Source: JAVVHH01 sp965199665 (lineage in GTDB: Bacteria; Pseudomonadota; Alphaproteobacteria; Acetobacterales; Acetobacteraceae). From it: a DNA stretch of 64,000 nt. Below are positions 25,862-33,933 of the stretch, piece by piece. Each line of letters opens with the position of its first letter. The first letter of the stretch is position 1. Location: positions 3,038,001 to 3,102,000 of the forward strand of contig OZ241208.1 in assembly GCA_965199665.1 (NCBI GenBank), read 5' to 3'. The notes below the pieces were generated by a model that had not been told where the DNA came from, searched no databases, and saw only the letters and a list, made by a program, of their open reading frames with translations. The translations under genes and the position numbers were made by a program.

Positions 25862-26604
25862 GCGCCACCACCACCACCGCCCCGATCCCGGCCGACATCG
25901 CCGTCGGCCGCCCCTTCGATCAGCCCGGCCTGATCGGCTGGGCCAACCCTCGCGTCACCGCGCCGCCGCGGCCGCGCTCGGCCTCGCCCTGGCCGTGGTC
26001 CGCCCCCGCCGCCGTCGCGCTGCTGCCGGGCGAGCAGATGGTCTGGCAGGGTGGTCCCACGATGGTCGCCTTGCTGCTGCGGCTTTATCACATCCGCATC
26101 GTCGCCGCGTACGGCGTGCTGCTGACCTTGGCCGACATCGTCGCCGCCAAGCTCAAGGGCGAGGAGATGTGGCCCGCCCTGGCCGCCGCGATCCCCGGCA
26201 CATTGACCACACTCGGCGCGCTGGCCATCTTCGCCGCTTTGGCCTGGTGCAGCGCCCGCACCACCCGTTACACGCTCACCGACCGGCGGTTGGTCATGCA
26301 GTGTGGTGTCGCGCTGCCCAAGACGATCGGCATTCCGCTGAGCCAGATTGCCGCCGTGGCCGTCCGCGTCCGTGGTGACGGCACCGGCGACGTCACCTTG
26401 CAGCCCAAGCCCGGCGCCAAGCTCGTCTTCCTCAAGCTTTGGCCGTTTGCCCGGCCGTGGCACATCCGCAAGCCGGAGCCGATGCTGCGGGACGTGCCCG
26501 CCGCCGGTTACGTCGGCACCGTGCTCAGCCGCTGCGTGGCCGCCGTGGCTGCCGCCGAACCCGCTTCGTCGGCAGATTGTCCGGCTGGGCGAAGCGAAGG
26601 CTGA
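25858..26604 (+). CDS. puhB: Photosynthetic complex assembly protein PuhB
   Basis: A 248-residue protein with LLPGEQMVWQGGPTM, RLYHIRIVAAYGVLL and the PH-like block TTRYTLTDRRLVMQCGVALP, all PuhB features; two to three membrane segments lie between about residues 75 and 125. PuhB aids reaction-centre assembly in purple bacteria. ATGA overlap with puhA. The last 80 bases overlap the convergent fdhC, so the C-terminal 26 residues are read on both strands. No puhC, puhE or ascD follows. Confidence 0.92.
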   Translation: MSATTTTAPIPADIAVGRPFDQPGLIGWANPRVTAPPRPRSASPWPWSAPAAVALLPGEQMVWQGGPTMVALLLRLYHIRIVAAYGVLLTLADIVAAKLKGEEMWPALAAAIPGTLTTLGALAIFAALAWCSARTTRYTLTDRRLVMQCGVALPKTIGIPLSQIAAVAVRVRGDGTGDVTLQPKPGAKLVFLKLWPFARPWHIRKPEPMLRDVPAAGYVGTVLSRCVAAVAAAEPASSADCPAGRSEG

Positions 26605-27523
26605 TCGCCGGGTCCTCCGCCGACTTCGCGCCGGCCGCGAGCATGGAGACCCGGAGCAGCAGCGACCCGGCGATCACCAAGCCGGCCGCCGCGGGGGAGA
26701 GGCGGGCGCCCTCCCCTCGCAAGGCCGACAAGCCCCACAGCGCAATCGGGGCGGCCGTGCCCAGGCCCGCCGCGCCGATCTTCTCCGTCATCCCCCACCC
26801 GCCGCGCATGATCGGCGCCACCCCGGTCCGCTGATACCGGGCGGACTGCACGGCATCGGCCACCAACTCGGTCGCCAAAGCGGCCACGCAGATCGCATCC
26901 AGTGCCCGCTTGGCCGGGCCATCCTCCTGCCCGAACGACAACGCCGCTGCCCCGCTGGCCATCGACGCGGCGCCGAACCGCGCCCCGAGCGCCCGCGGCG
27001 CCGCGGCCCAGAGCGGCGTACTCGTCGCAGCCATGAGCGCCGCGGTATAAGTCCCCATGCCCATGCCGAGCCCGGCCGCCGGCACGTTGGCCAGCCGCGC
27101 CGCCCGGCGCCAGCCGCGCCGCCCCCGTCCGCGATCGGCCCACCAATGCAGCCCGGCCGACGCGATCGCCGACATGCTGAACCCCGACAGCACCCAGGTT
27201 CCGATGCTCATCGGCGACGTGGCCTTCGCGACGCGGAACATGTTCATGAAACGCTGCGGCGTATGGAGGTCCCACACCAGCAGCCCGGCGCCGAGCGTCG
27301 GCGCCAGCAGCGGCAGCCAGCGGCCCCGACGGACCACGGCCTCCCGTTCGGCCGGCCGCACGGTCTCGGCGATGGTGGTCAGCAACGCGGCCGTCCCCGC
27401 CATGCCGGCCAGCGCCACGTAGCCGCCGACCACCCAATTGTTGAACGGCGCCGCCTTGAGCTGCGCGCGGCCATAATAGTTCTCGCCGCGCCAGGGCTCC
27501 GGCGGCGTCGACATCTCGTTCAT
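26525..27523 (-). CDS. Formate dehydrogenase membrane subunit, NrfD/PsrC family
   Basis: A 332-residue polytopic protein of the NrfD (polysulfide-reductase-like) family, with NNWVVGGYVALAGMAGTAAL, LVWDLHTPQRFMNMFRV, SPMSIGTWVLSGFSMSA and GMGTYTAALMAATSTPLW. It anchors the enzyme and exchanges electrons with quinone. It replaces the cytochrome b556 subunit of Escherichia coli FDH-N; no haem ligands are expected. The ATG at 27523 overlaps the fdhB stop. Its 3' end overlaps puhB by 80 bp, giving an Arg/Pro-rich tail. Confidence 0.87.
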   Translation of the reverse strand: MNEMSTPPEPWRGENYYGRAQLKAAPFNNWVVGGYVALAGMAGTAALLTTIAETVRPAEREAVVRRGRWLPLLAPTLGAGLLVWDLHTPQRFMNMFRVAKATSPMSIGTWVLSGFSMSAIASAGLHWWADRGRGRRGWRRAARLANVPAAGLGMGMGTYTAALMAATSTPLWAAAPRALGARFGAASMASGAAALSFGQEDGPAKRALDAICVAALATELVADAVQSARYQRTGVAPIMRGGWGMTEKIGAAGLGTAAPIALWGLSALRGEGARLSPAAAGLVIAGSLLLRVSMLAAGAKSAEDPAISLRFAQPDNLPTKRVRRQPRRPRSG

Positions 27524-28407
27524 CGCCGCGCCCGCCCCATCGCCACCGCGGCGCCCAGCGCCAGGCTCGCCACCGTCAGCAACCCACTCACCAGTGCCGG
27601 CGCGACCCGGCGCGACGCCCGCGTCGGCGCGCGCGGCAGGTTGTAGACCTCCGGCTTGTCGAGCAGCAGAAAGAACGCGTTGAGGTGCCCGAGGTCGCCG
27701 GTGGCGCCCGGCCCGTCTGGTGCGCCGTAGAGATAGGCGCCCTTGACGCCCCGGGCCTGCAACGCCTCCACCCGCTCGCTCGCCCGCTCCTGCAGGACGG
27801 AGAGCTCGCCGAACTGGATGCTCTCGGTCGGGCAGGCCTTGGCGCAGGCCGGTTCCAGCCCGCCCTTCAGCCGGTCGTAACAAAGGGTGCACTTATGGGC
27901 CTTGCCGTCGTGCGGGTTCAGCGCCACCACGCCGAACGGACAGGCCGGGATGCAGTAGCCGCAGCCATTGCAGATGTCCTGCTGCACCACGACGGTGTCG
28001 AACTCGGTCTTGAACAGCGCCCCCGTCGGGCAGGCCTCGAGGCAGGGCGGGTTGTGGCAGTGCTTGCAGACGTCGCTCATCATCAGCCACCCGCCCTGCC
28101 CCGGCGGCTTGCCGTTCTGCCGGACGTCGCCTTCGATGAACGACACGTGCCGCCAGGTGTTGGCCGACAGCGCGCCGGTATTGTCGAAGCTCTCGCCGGT
28201 GAGCCCGATATTGTCGGCCGGGAGGTTGTTCCACTCCTTGCAGGCGACCTCGCACGCCTTGCAGCCGATGCAGACGGAGGTGTCGGTGAAGAAGCCATAG
28301 GACCGGCCGGGCTGGATCAGCACGCCCGTCGTCAGTTCCGACTCGTTCGGGATGGGCCCGTCGAACTCGGATTGCGTGTGATCGAGCGTGCGCGGATGCA
28401 TGTCCAT
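27520..28407 (-). CDS. Formate dehydrogenase iron-sulfur subunit (FdhB/FdxH type)
   Basis: A 295-residue electron-transfer subunit. The Cys pattern supports four 4Fe-4S clusters: CIGCKACEVAC (46-56), CKHCHNPPCLEACP, CNGCGYCIPACP, CTLCYDR with CAKACP. A C-terminal membrane helix (about 268-290) matches FdnH/FdxH. It passes electrons from the selenoprotein FdhA to the NrfD-type subunit. It lies 15 bp after a 78-residue gene and overlaps fdhC. Confidence 0.92.
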   Translation of the reverse strand: MDMHPRTLDHTQSEFDGPIPNESELTTGVLIQPGRSYGFFTDTSVCIGCKACEVACKEWNNLPADNIGLTGESFDNTGALSANTWRHVSFIEGDVRQNGKPPGQGGWLMMSDVCKHCHNPPCLEACPTGALFKTEFDTVVVQQDICNGCGYCIPACPFGVVALNPHDGKAHKCTLCYDRLKGGLEPACAKACPTESIQFGELSVLQERASERVEALQARGVKGAYLYGAPDGPGATGDLGHLNAFFLLLDKPEVYNLPRAPTRASRRVAPALVSGLLTVASLALGAAVAMGRARR

Positions 28408-28422
28408 GTCGGTCTCCGCCGG

Positions 28423-28659
28423 TCAGAGCGTCGTGATGGAAGTGGCGACCCGGCCGATGATGCCGGCGCCGGGCTTGACCCGCACCGACACCCGGGCCTG
28501 GCGCCGGGCGAGACCCTCCAGCTGCGCGGGTTCGGCCAGCGACAACGCCCCGAGCACCAGCATATGGCCGACCCCCTCGTCGTCGATCAGTTGGAAGCGG
28601 CTTTCCTGCACGATCGTGACGATGCCCTCGATCGTGGTCGCGCGGGAAGGGAATGGCAT
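28423..28659 (-). CDS. Small conserved-looking protein at the head of fdhBC
   Basis: A 78-residue soluble protein with a beta-rich pattern (EGIVTIVQESRFQLIDDEGVGHMLVL), possibly an OB-like or SH3-like fold; I do not recognise a named family. It starts two bases from a 12-bp palindrome and is followed after 15 bp by fdhB, so it is first in the fdhBC transcript. A role in formate dehydrogenase assembly is a guess from position. It is divergent from fdhA. Confidence 0.65.
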   Translation of the reverse strand: MPFPSRATTIEGIVTIVQESRFQLIDDEGVGHMLVLGALSLAEPAQLEGLARRQARVSVRVKPGAGIIGRVATSITTL

Positions 28660-28660
28660 A

Positions 28661-28672
28661 GCGTTCGAACGC
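28661..28672. promoter_or_regulatory. Perfect palindrome between the divergent fdh operons
   Basis: GCGTTCGAACGC, a 12-bp perfect palindrome, sits two bases upstream of the 78-residue gene and 55 bases from the fdhA start. The whole divergent gap is only 68 bases, so this may be an operator shared by both sides. Confidence 0.35.
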
Positions 28673-28727
28673 GACCGGACCGACCGGGTTTGCTGGAACG
28701 CGGGCGGGGAACCGGCGTTGGATCCGT

Positions 28728-31700
28728 ATGAGAAAACTGACGAGCGGGATCGGCGCCCGTGGCGCGCGCTTCCTCAAGGACTGGTCCCTGCCGCGGCAAC
28801 TCGCCGGGCAGGACGTCCGCGCGGAAGCCGCGCGCAGCACGGCGTCCGAAACCCTGCGTCCTCGCCTCGAGCAGGCCGACAAGGTGGGCACCTCCGTGTG
28901 TCCGTTCTGCGCCGTCGGTTGCGGGCAGTTGGTGTATGCCAAGAACGGCCGGCCCATCCACATCGAGGGCGACCGGCGTAGCCCGGTCAACCAAGGGACG
29001 CTCTGCCCCAAGGGCTCCGGCACGCTGGGCGTGCTGCTGAGCCCGCAGCGGATCAACAAGGTGTTGTATCGTGCGCCCCACGCCACCGAGTGGGAGGAGC
29101 GTCCACTCGAATGGGCGATGGACCGGGTCGCGGCGCTGACCAAGCAGGCGCGCGACGACACCTTCGTGGACCGCCTGCCGGACGGCAAGCTGGTCAACCA
29201 CACGCTGGGTGTCGCCTCCATGGGCGGGGCCACGCTCGACAACGAAGAGAACTACCTGATCAAGAAGCTGTTCGGTGGCGGCTTGGGCATGGTCACCATC
29301 GAGAACCAAGCCCGAATATGACACTCCTCCTCGGTGCCCAGTTTGGGTGCCACCTTCGGCCGCGGCGCCGCGACCATGAGCTTGTGGGACCTGGCAAACG
29401 CCGACTGGGTCATCGTCATGGGCTCGAACATGGCGGAGAACCACCCGATCGCTTTCCGCTTCGTCGTGCAGGCGCAGCGGCGGGGGGCGACGCTGATCCA
29501 TGTCGATCCGCGCTTCACCCGCACCAGCGCGATGAGCGACGTCCATGCGCCGATCCGCTCCGGCACGGACATCGCGTTCCTGGGCGGCATGATCCGCTAC
29601 ATCCTCGAGACGGATGGCTGGTTCCGCGACTACGTGATGGCGTACACCAACATCGCGCACATCATCGATCCCGGCTTCGTCGACGCGGATGCGGACGGCT
29701 TGTTCTCCGGCTTCGACGAGGAGAAGCGCGCCTATAGCGACGCGACCTGGCAGTACGAGGGCAAGGTCGCGCCGTCCGCTACGGCCGAGCATCGCGTGCC
29801 CGGCGAGCAGGAAGGGCCGGAAAGCCTCGCCCGCGGTCCCGCGCCCACCGACCCGACGCTGCAGCACGAGCGTTGCGTCTACCAGATCATGAAACGGCAC
29901 TACGCCCGTTACACGCCGGAGATGGTCGAAGGGATCACCGGCTGCCCCGCCGACGTGTTTCTCCGCATCTGCCGCACGGTGGTGGAGAACTCGGGGCGCG
30001 AGCGGACCGGTTCGTTCTGCTACGCGGTGGGCTGGACGCACCACACCACCGGCGTGCAGATCATCCGAGCCTGCACCATCGTGCAGACCCTGCTCGGCAA
30101 TATCGGGCGACCCGGCGGCGGCATCATGGCGCTCCGCGGCCACGTGTCGATCCAGGGCAGCACCGACATCCCGACGCTCTACAACATGCTGCCCACGTAC
30201 CTGCCGCAGCCCGACGCGATGCAGAAGCACGGTGACTTCGCCGAGTATCTGGAGACGGAAACGCCGGCCACCGGCTACTGGCACAACTTCCCCAAATACA
30301 TCACCAGCCTGCTCAAGGCCTGGTACGGCGACGCAGCAACGGCCGCCAACGATTACGCGTTCGACATGCTGCCCAAGCTGACCGGCGACGTGTCGCAGCA
30401 GCCGATGACGCTGGCCGCGGCGCTGGGCGTCGTCAAAGGGCAGTTCGTCCTGGGCCAGAACCCGGCCGTCGGCTCCGTCAACACCACCGTGGTCGAACGC
30501 GGCCTGGCCAAGCTCGAATGGCTGGTCGTGCGCGACATGGCGATGACGGAAACCGCCGAGTTCTGGCGCACCGGGCAGATCATCCGCAACGGCGAGACAT
30601 CGGCGGAGGCGATCGGCACGGAGGTGTTCCTGTTCCCCACCGCGCTGGCCGGCGAAAAAGCCGGCACCGTCACCAACACCACCCGCCTGGTGCAATGGCA
30701 CGACGCCGTGCTGGAGCCCCCGGGCGATAGCCGGTCCGACCTGTGGTTCATGGTCCATCTCGGCCGCCGGCTGAAACGGATGTACGCCGGCAGCACGGAC
30801 GAGCGCGACCGACCGATGCAGGTGCTGACCTGGGATTACCCGCTCGAGGGCGACAAGGCGGAGCCCGATGCGGAAGCCGTGCTGGCCGAGATCAACGGCT
30901 ACACCGTCGCGGACCGGGTCCCGTTGGCCAGCGCGGAAGCGCTGAAGGCCGATGGCTCGACCGCGTGCGGCGGCTGGCTCTATTGCGGTGTCATGCCGGG
31001 CGAGAACAAGGCGCGCAGCCGTGTGCCGGACGGACCGGGCGGCGACGGCAGCCATCGCGGCTGGGCCTTCGCCTGGCCGTCCAACCGCCGCACGCTCTAC
31101 AACCGGGCATCCGCCGATCCGGCCGGCCAGCCCTGGTCGGAGCGCAAGAAGATGATCTGGTGGGACGAGGCCGCCGAACGGTGGACCGGGCTCGACACGC
31201 CCGACTTCCCCGCCGACAAGCGCCCGGATTACCGCCCCGACTACGCGGCCGACCCGCACGGCATGGATGCCATCGGCGGCGCCGACCCGTTCATCATGGA
31301 AGCCACCGGCCAGGCCCAGCTTTTCGTCACCACCGCGCTCAAGGACGGCCCGCTGCCCATCCATTACGAACCGTCGGAAAGCCCGGTCCACAACCAACTC
31401 TACGGCCGCGACCGCAACCCGACGGCCAAGTTCTGGCCCGTCGCAGGCAACGCGTTGCACGACGAGGCCGATCCGCGCTTCCCCTACGTCCTGACCACCT
31501 TCCGGCTCACCGAGCTGCATTGCGGCGGGGTGATGAGCCGAGTCGCGCCGCACATGGCGGAGCTGCAGCCGGAGGCCTTCTGCGAGATCCCGCCCGAGTT
31601 GGCCGAACGGCTCGGCATCGAGCACATGGCCTGGACCACCCTCTCCACCCTGCGCGGCGAGATCGCCATGCGGGCGATGGTGACGGACCGGGTGCGGCCG

Positions 31701-31874
31701 TTCACCATCGGCGGGCGGGAGGTTTTCCAGATCTGCGTGCCGTGGGTGTTCGGCGCCCGAGGCTACGCCAATGGCGCGGCGGCCAACGTGCTGCTGGCCA
31801 TGTCGGGCGATGCCAACACCAGCATCCACTCGACCAAGGCGCTCACCTGCAACCTGCGGCCCGGCCGTGGGTGA
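28728..31874 (+). CDS. Selenocysteine formate dehydrogenase catalytic subunit
   Basis: One 1048-residue molybdo-enzyme read through an in-frame TGA at 29319-29321 (Sec198). Before the TGA: the 4Fe-4S site CPFCAVGC with TLCPKGSG, and ENQARI. After it: HSSSVPSLGATFGRG, then DPRFTRTSAMSDVHAPIRSGTDIAFL and the C-terminal cofactor domain. Escherichia coli FdnG has the same arrangement (NQARV-Sec-HGPTVASLAPTFGRG, Sec196). The frame is continuous on both sides. Oxidises formate to CO2. No twin-arginine signal is visible at the N-terminus, so the side of the membrane is uncertain. Confidence 0.95.
29319..29351 (+). promoter_or_regulatory. Sec UGA codon with SECIS-like hairpin in fdhA
   Basis: The TGA (29319-29321) is followed eleven bases later by an 8-bp stem, 29333-29340 (GGTGCCCA) with 29344-29351 (TGGGTGCC), two of the pairs G-U, and a GTT apical loop about 20 bases past the UGA. 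This position, a short stem with a G-U-containing loop, matches bacterial SECIS elements bound by SelB. Confidence 0.75.
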
Positions 31875-32157
31875 CGCGGCGGACAGCGGGCGAGCCGCGC
31901 TGGCGGCGTTGGAGCGGGGGCTGGCGGCACCCGCCCGCGACGCCGCCCCGTTCTTTGCGGAAGCCACGGAAAAGCTATGCGCCATGCGGAACGCGCTGAT
32001 CGCGGCAGGTCCCCAGGACCGAGCCCTGTTGCCGACCGTCAACGGACTGATCAGCAGCACGATGAGCGGCCATTTCCCGCAAGGCGCGGTGCCCTACCCG
32101 CTGCTCGACGCCGCGCGCGTGTCTCTGACCGATCTTCTCGTCAGAGTTGCAGGCTGA
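31867..32157 (+). CDS. Small helical protein coupled to fdhA
   Basis: A 96-residue protein starting at a GTG that overlaps the fdhA stop by eight bases. It is Ala/Leu-rich and helical, with TEKLCAMRNALIAAG, LPTVNGLISSTMSGHFPQGAVPYPLL. I do not recognise the family. The tight coupling suggests a small accessory or assembly role with the formate dehydrogenase. A longer in-frame start at 31771 would lie wholly within fdhA and is less likely. Confidence 0.6.
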   Translation: MGDAADSGRAALAALERGLAAPARDAAPFFAEATEKLCAMRNALIAAGPQDRALLPTVNGLISSTMSGHFPQGAVPYPLLDAARVSLTDLLVRVAG

Positions 32158-32270
32158 GACGGCATCGATCTATTTAAGCTTCAAAGGAACCGGCAACGGG
32201 GCACCACGTTGTCCCCGGACGTTTGGCACGCTTCCGCTGAGCGGAAACCGCCCTCCCAGAAAGGTTACAC

Positions 32271-32498
32271 ATGCGTCTCGCATACGTTGCTACGGCTTCG
32301 GTGATGCTCCTCAGCCTCGCCGCCTGTAATCGTGACATCTCCGGCACCACCGCCACCGGCGCCAACGCCGTCGGCGCCACGTCGAGCGCTCCGCGCGCCT
32401 CGGCGCAGATGCCGCAATCCGCCAACAGCCTGCCGCCCGGCGCCGCCGTGAGCGCCCCGGTCGCCACCACCACCGGCGTCGTCGGCCGGACCCGCTAA
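32271..32498 (+). CDS. Small lipoprotein
   Basis: A 75-residue protein with a short signal peptide and a lipobox LSLAAC (Cys19). The mature part is low-complexity, rich in Ala, Thr, Pro and Ser. AGAAAGG precedes the ATG at a good distance. Its own strong terminator follows at 32545. In the 113-base gap before it (32158-32270) I see only a small TTCCGC-TGA-GCGGAA hairpin and an AT-rich run (CTATTTAAG) that could hold a -10. Function unknown. Confidence 0.65.
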   Translation: MRLAYVATASVMLLSLAACNRDISGTTATGANAVGATSSAPRASAQMPQSANSLPPGAAVSAPVATTTGVVGRTR

Positions 32499-32544
32499 GG
32501 CCCTTTCGGGCCCATTCGGCTCGCAGGAGGCATCAGCCTCGTGG

Positions 32545-32585
32545 ACGGGATGGCCGGGGAGACCCGTGCCATCCCGTTTCGTTTC
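32545..32585 (+). terminator. Intrinsic terminator of the small lipoprotein gene
   Basis: A perfect 10-bp stem, 32545-32554 (ACGGGATGGC) with 32568-32577 (GCCATCCCGT), with an inner CGGG-GAGA-CCCG stem, followed by TTCGTTTC. A smaller GGCCC-TTTC-GGGCC hairpin lies directly after the stop at 32499-32512. It also separates this gene from the convergent selA. Confidence 0.8.
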
Positions 32586-33933
32586 AAAGCGTCCGGATCT
32601 GCGTCGCCAGCGCCTCGACGTCCGCATCGGCCACCGTCGACACATCCAACACCAGCCGTCCCTCGGCGATCCGCGCCACCACCGCCGGGTTGCCGGAGCG
32701 CAACGCCGCCGCCGCCGCGTCGGGCCCTGCCGTCGGCCGGAGCGCCACCGCCCAACTCGGACGCTGCTCGGTCGGCAACGACCCGCCGCCCATATAGCCC
32801 GCGGTCTCGACGACCTCGCCGGCACCCAGCAGCGTTCGCAGCCGCTCCGCCCGCGCCCGGATCGTGTCGGGCGCCTGGCCCAACATGCGGCGAACCGGGA
32901 TGCGCTCCGGCGCGTCGCGGTGCAGCCGCAACGTCGCCTCCAGCGCCGCGAGCGACATCTTGTCGAGCCGAACCGCCCGCAGCAGCGGATGCCGCCGCAG
33001 CGGCGCGACGGCGCGTTCCGACCCGGCGATCAACCCAGCTTGCGGCCCACCCAGCAACTTGTCGCCGCTGCAGGTGACCAGGTCGGCCCCGTCCGCGAGC
33101 GCCTCGCGCAGCGTCGGTTCGGCGATCCCGGCGGTGCGTTGGAGCAGCCCGCTGCCGAGATCGGCCACCACCAGCGCCCCGTGGCCCCGCGCGACCGCCG
33201 CCAGTTCGGCCAGCCCGGTCTCCGCCGTGAAACCCACGATGCGGAAATTGCTCTGATGCACCTTGAGCAGCACGCGGGTCTGCTCGCTCAGCGCGGCGGC
33301 GTAATCGTCCGGCCGGGTCTTGTTGGTGGCGCCGACTTCCACCAGCGTCGCGCCCCCCTGGCGAATGACGTCGGGAATGCGGAAGCCACCGCCGATTTCG
33401 ACCAGTTCGCCGCGGGACACGATCACCTCGCCGCCGCCGCCCAAGGCCGCGAGCGCCAGCAGGATGGCGGCCGCCCCGTTATTGACCGCCAGCGCTGCTT
33501 CCGCGCCGGTGAGTTCGCAGAGCAGCGCTTCCACGCCCGCGGTGCGCGACCCGCGCGACCCCGATGGGAGGTCGAATTCGAGGTTGCTGTAGCCGGCGCC
33601 GACCGCGACAACCGCCGCCAGCGCCTCGGGGGCGAGCGGCGCCCGGCCCAAATTGGTGTGCAGCACGACGCCGGTCGCATTGATCACCGTTACCAGATGC
33701 GGCCGGGTCCGCGCGGCGAGCAGGGTGGCGACCTCGTCCAGCAGGTCGGGGATCGGCGGTACCGCGTCGACCTCGCCGGCGCGGATGCGGGTGCGCAGCC
33801 GGTCCAGCACGTGGCGGACCGCCTCGGTCAGCGCCGGCCGCCCGTGCGAGGTGTCGAGCACCCCGGCACCGTCACTCTCCAGCAAGCCCCCGACCGGCGG
33901 CACCTGCCGCAGCAGCGCGCCCGCTTCAGGCAC
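32584..33933 (-). CDS. selA: L-seryl-tRNA(Sec) selenium transferase SelA
   Basis: A 449-residue PLP enzyme that converts Ser-tRNA(Sec) to Sec-tRNA(Sec). Landmarks: INATGVVLHTNLGRAPL, SRGELVEIGGGFRIPDV, EVGATNKTRPDDY, KVHQSNFRIVGF, and the PLP lysine K292 in SGDKLLGGPQAG (K295 in Escherichia coli). The GTG at 33933 overlaps the end of the upstream gene by eight bases and gives the family N-terminus PEAGALLRQVPPVGGLL. It serves the adjacent fdhA, whose reading needs selenocysteine. selB, selC and selD are not in the window. Confidence 0.95.
   Translation of the reverse strand: MPEAGALLRQVPPVGGLLESDGAGVLDTSHGRPALTEAVRHVLDRLRTRIRAGEVDAVPPIPDLLDEVATLLAARTRPHLVTVINATGVVLHTNLGRAPLAPEALAAVVAVGAGYSNLEFDLPSGSRGSRTAGVEALLCELTGAEAALAVNNGAAAILLALAALGGGGEVIVSRGELVEIGGGFRIPDVIRQGGATLVEVGATNKTRPDDYAAALSEQTRVLLKVHQSNFRIVGFTAETGLAELAAVARGHGALVVADLGSGLLQRTAGIAEPTLREALADGADLVTCSGDKLLGGPQAGLIAGSERAVAPLRRHPLLRAVRLDKMSLAALEATLRLHRDAPERIPVRRMLGQAPDTIRARAERLRTLLGAGEVVETAGYMGGGSLPTEQRPSWAVALRPTAGPDAAAAALRSGNPAVVARIAEGRLVLDVSTVADADVEALATQIRTL

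Noticed and set aside
29319..29334. Apparent frameshift or pseudogene split of the formate dehydrogenase
   Set aside because: Both halves are in the same frame separated only by TGA, the flanking residues match the FdnG selenocysteine site, and selA is nearby.
28587..32060. Long open frame (over 1100 codons) antisense to fdhA
   Set aside because: It has no recognisable domain, and its openness follows from the high-GC codon bias of fdhA; the sense frame has clear motifs.
32158..32270. Possible tRNA-Sec (selC) between fdhA and selA
   Set aside because: No 8-bp acceptor stem, T-arm or long extra arm with a TCA anticodon can be drawn.
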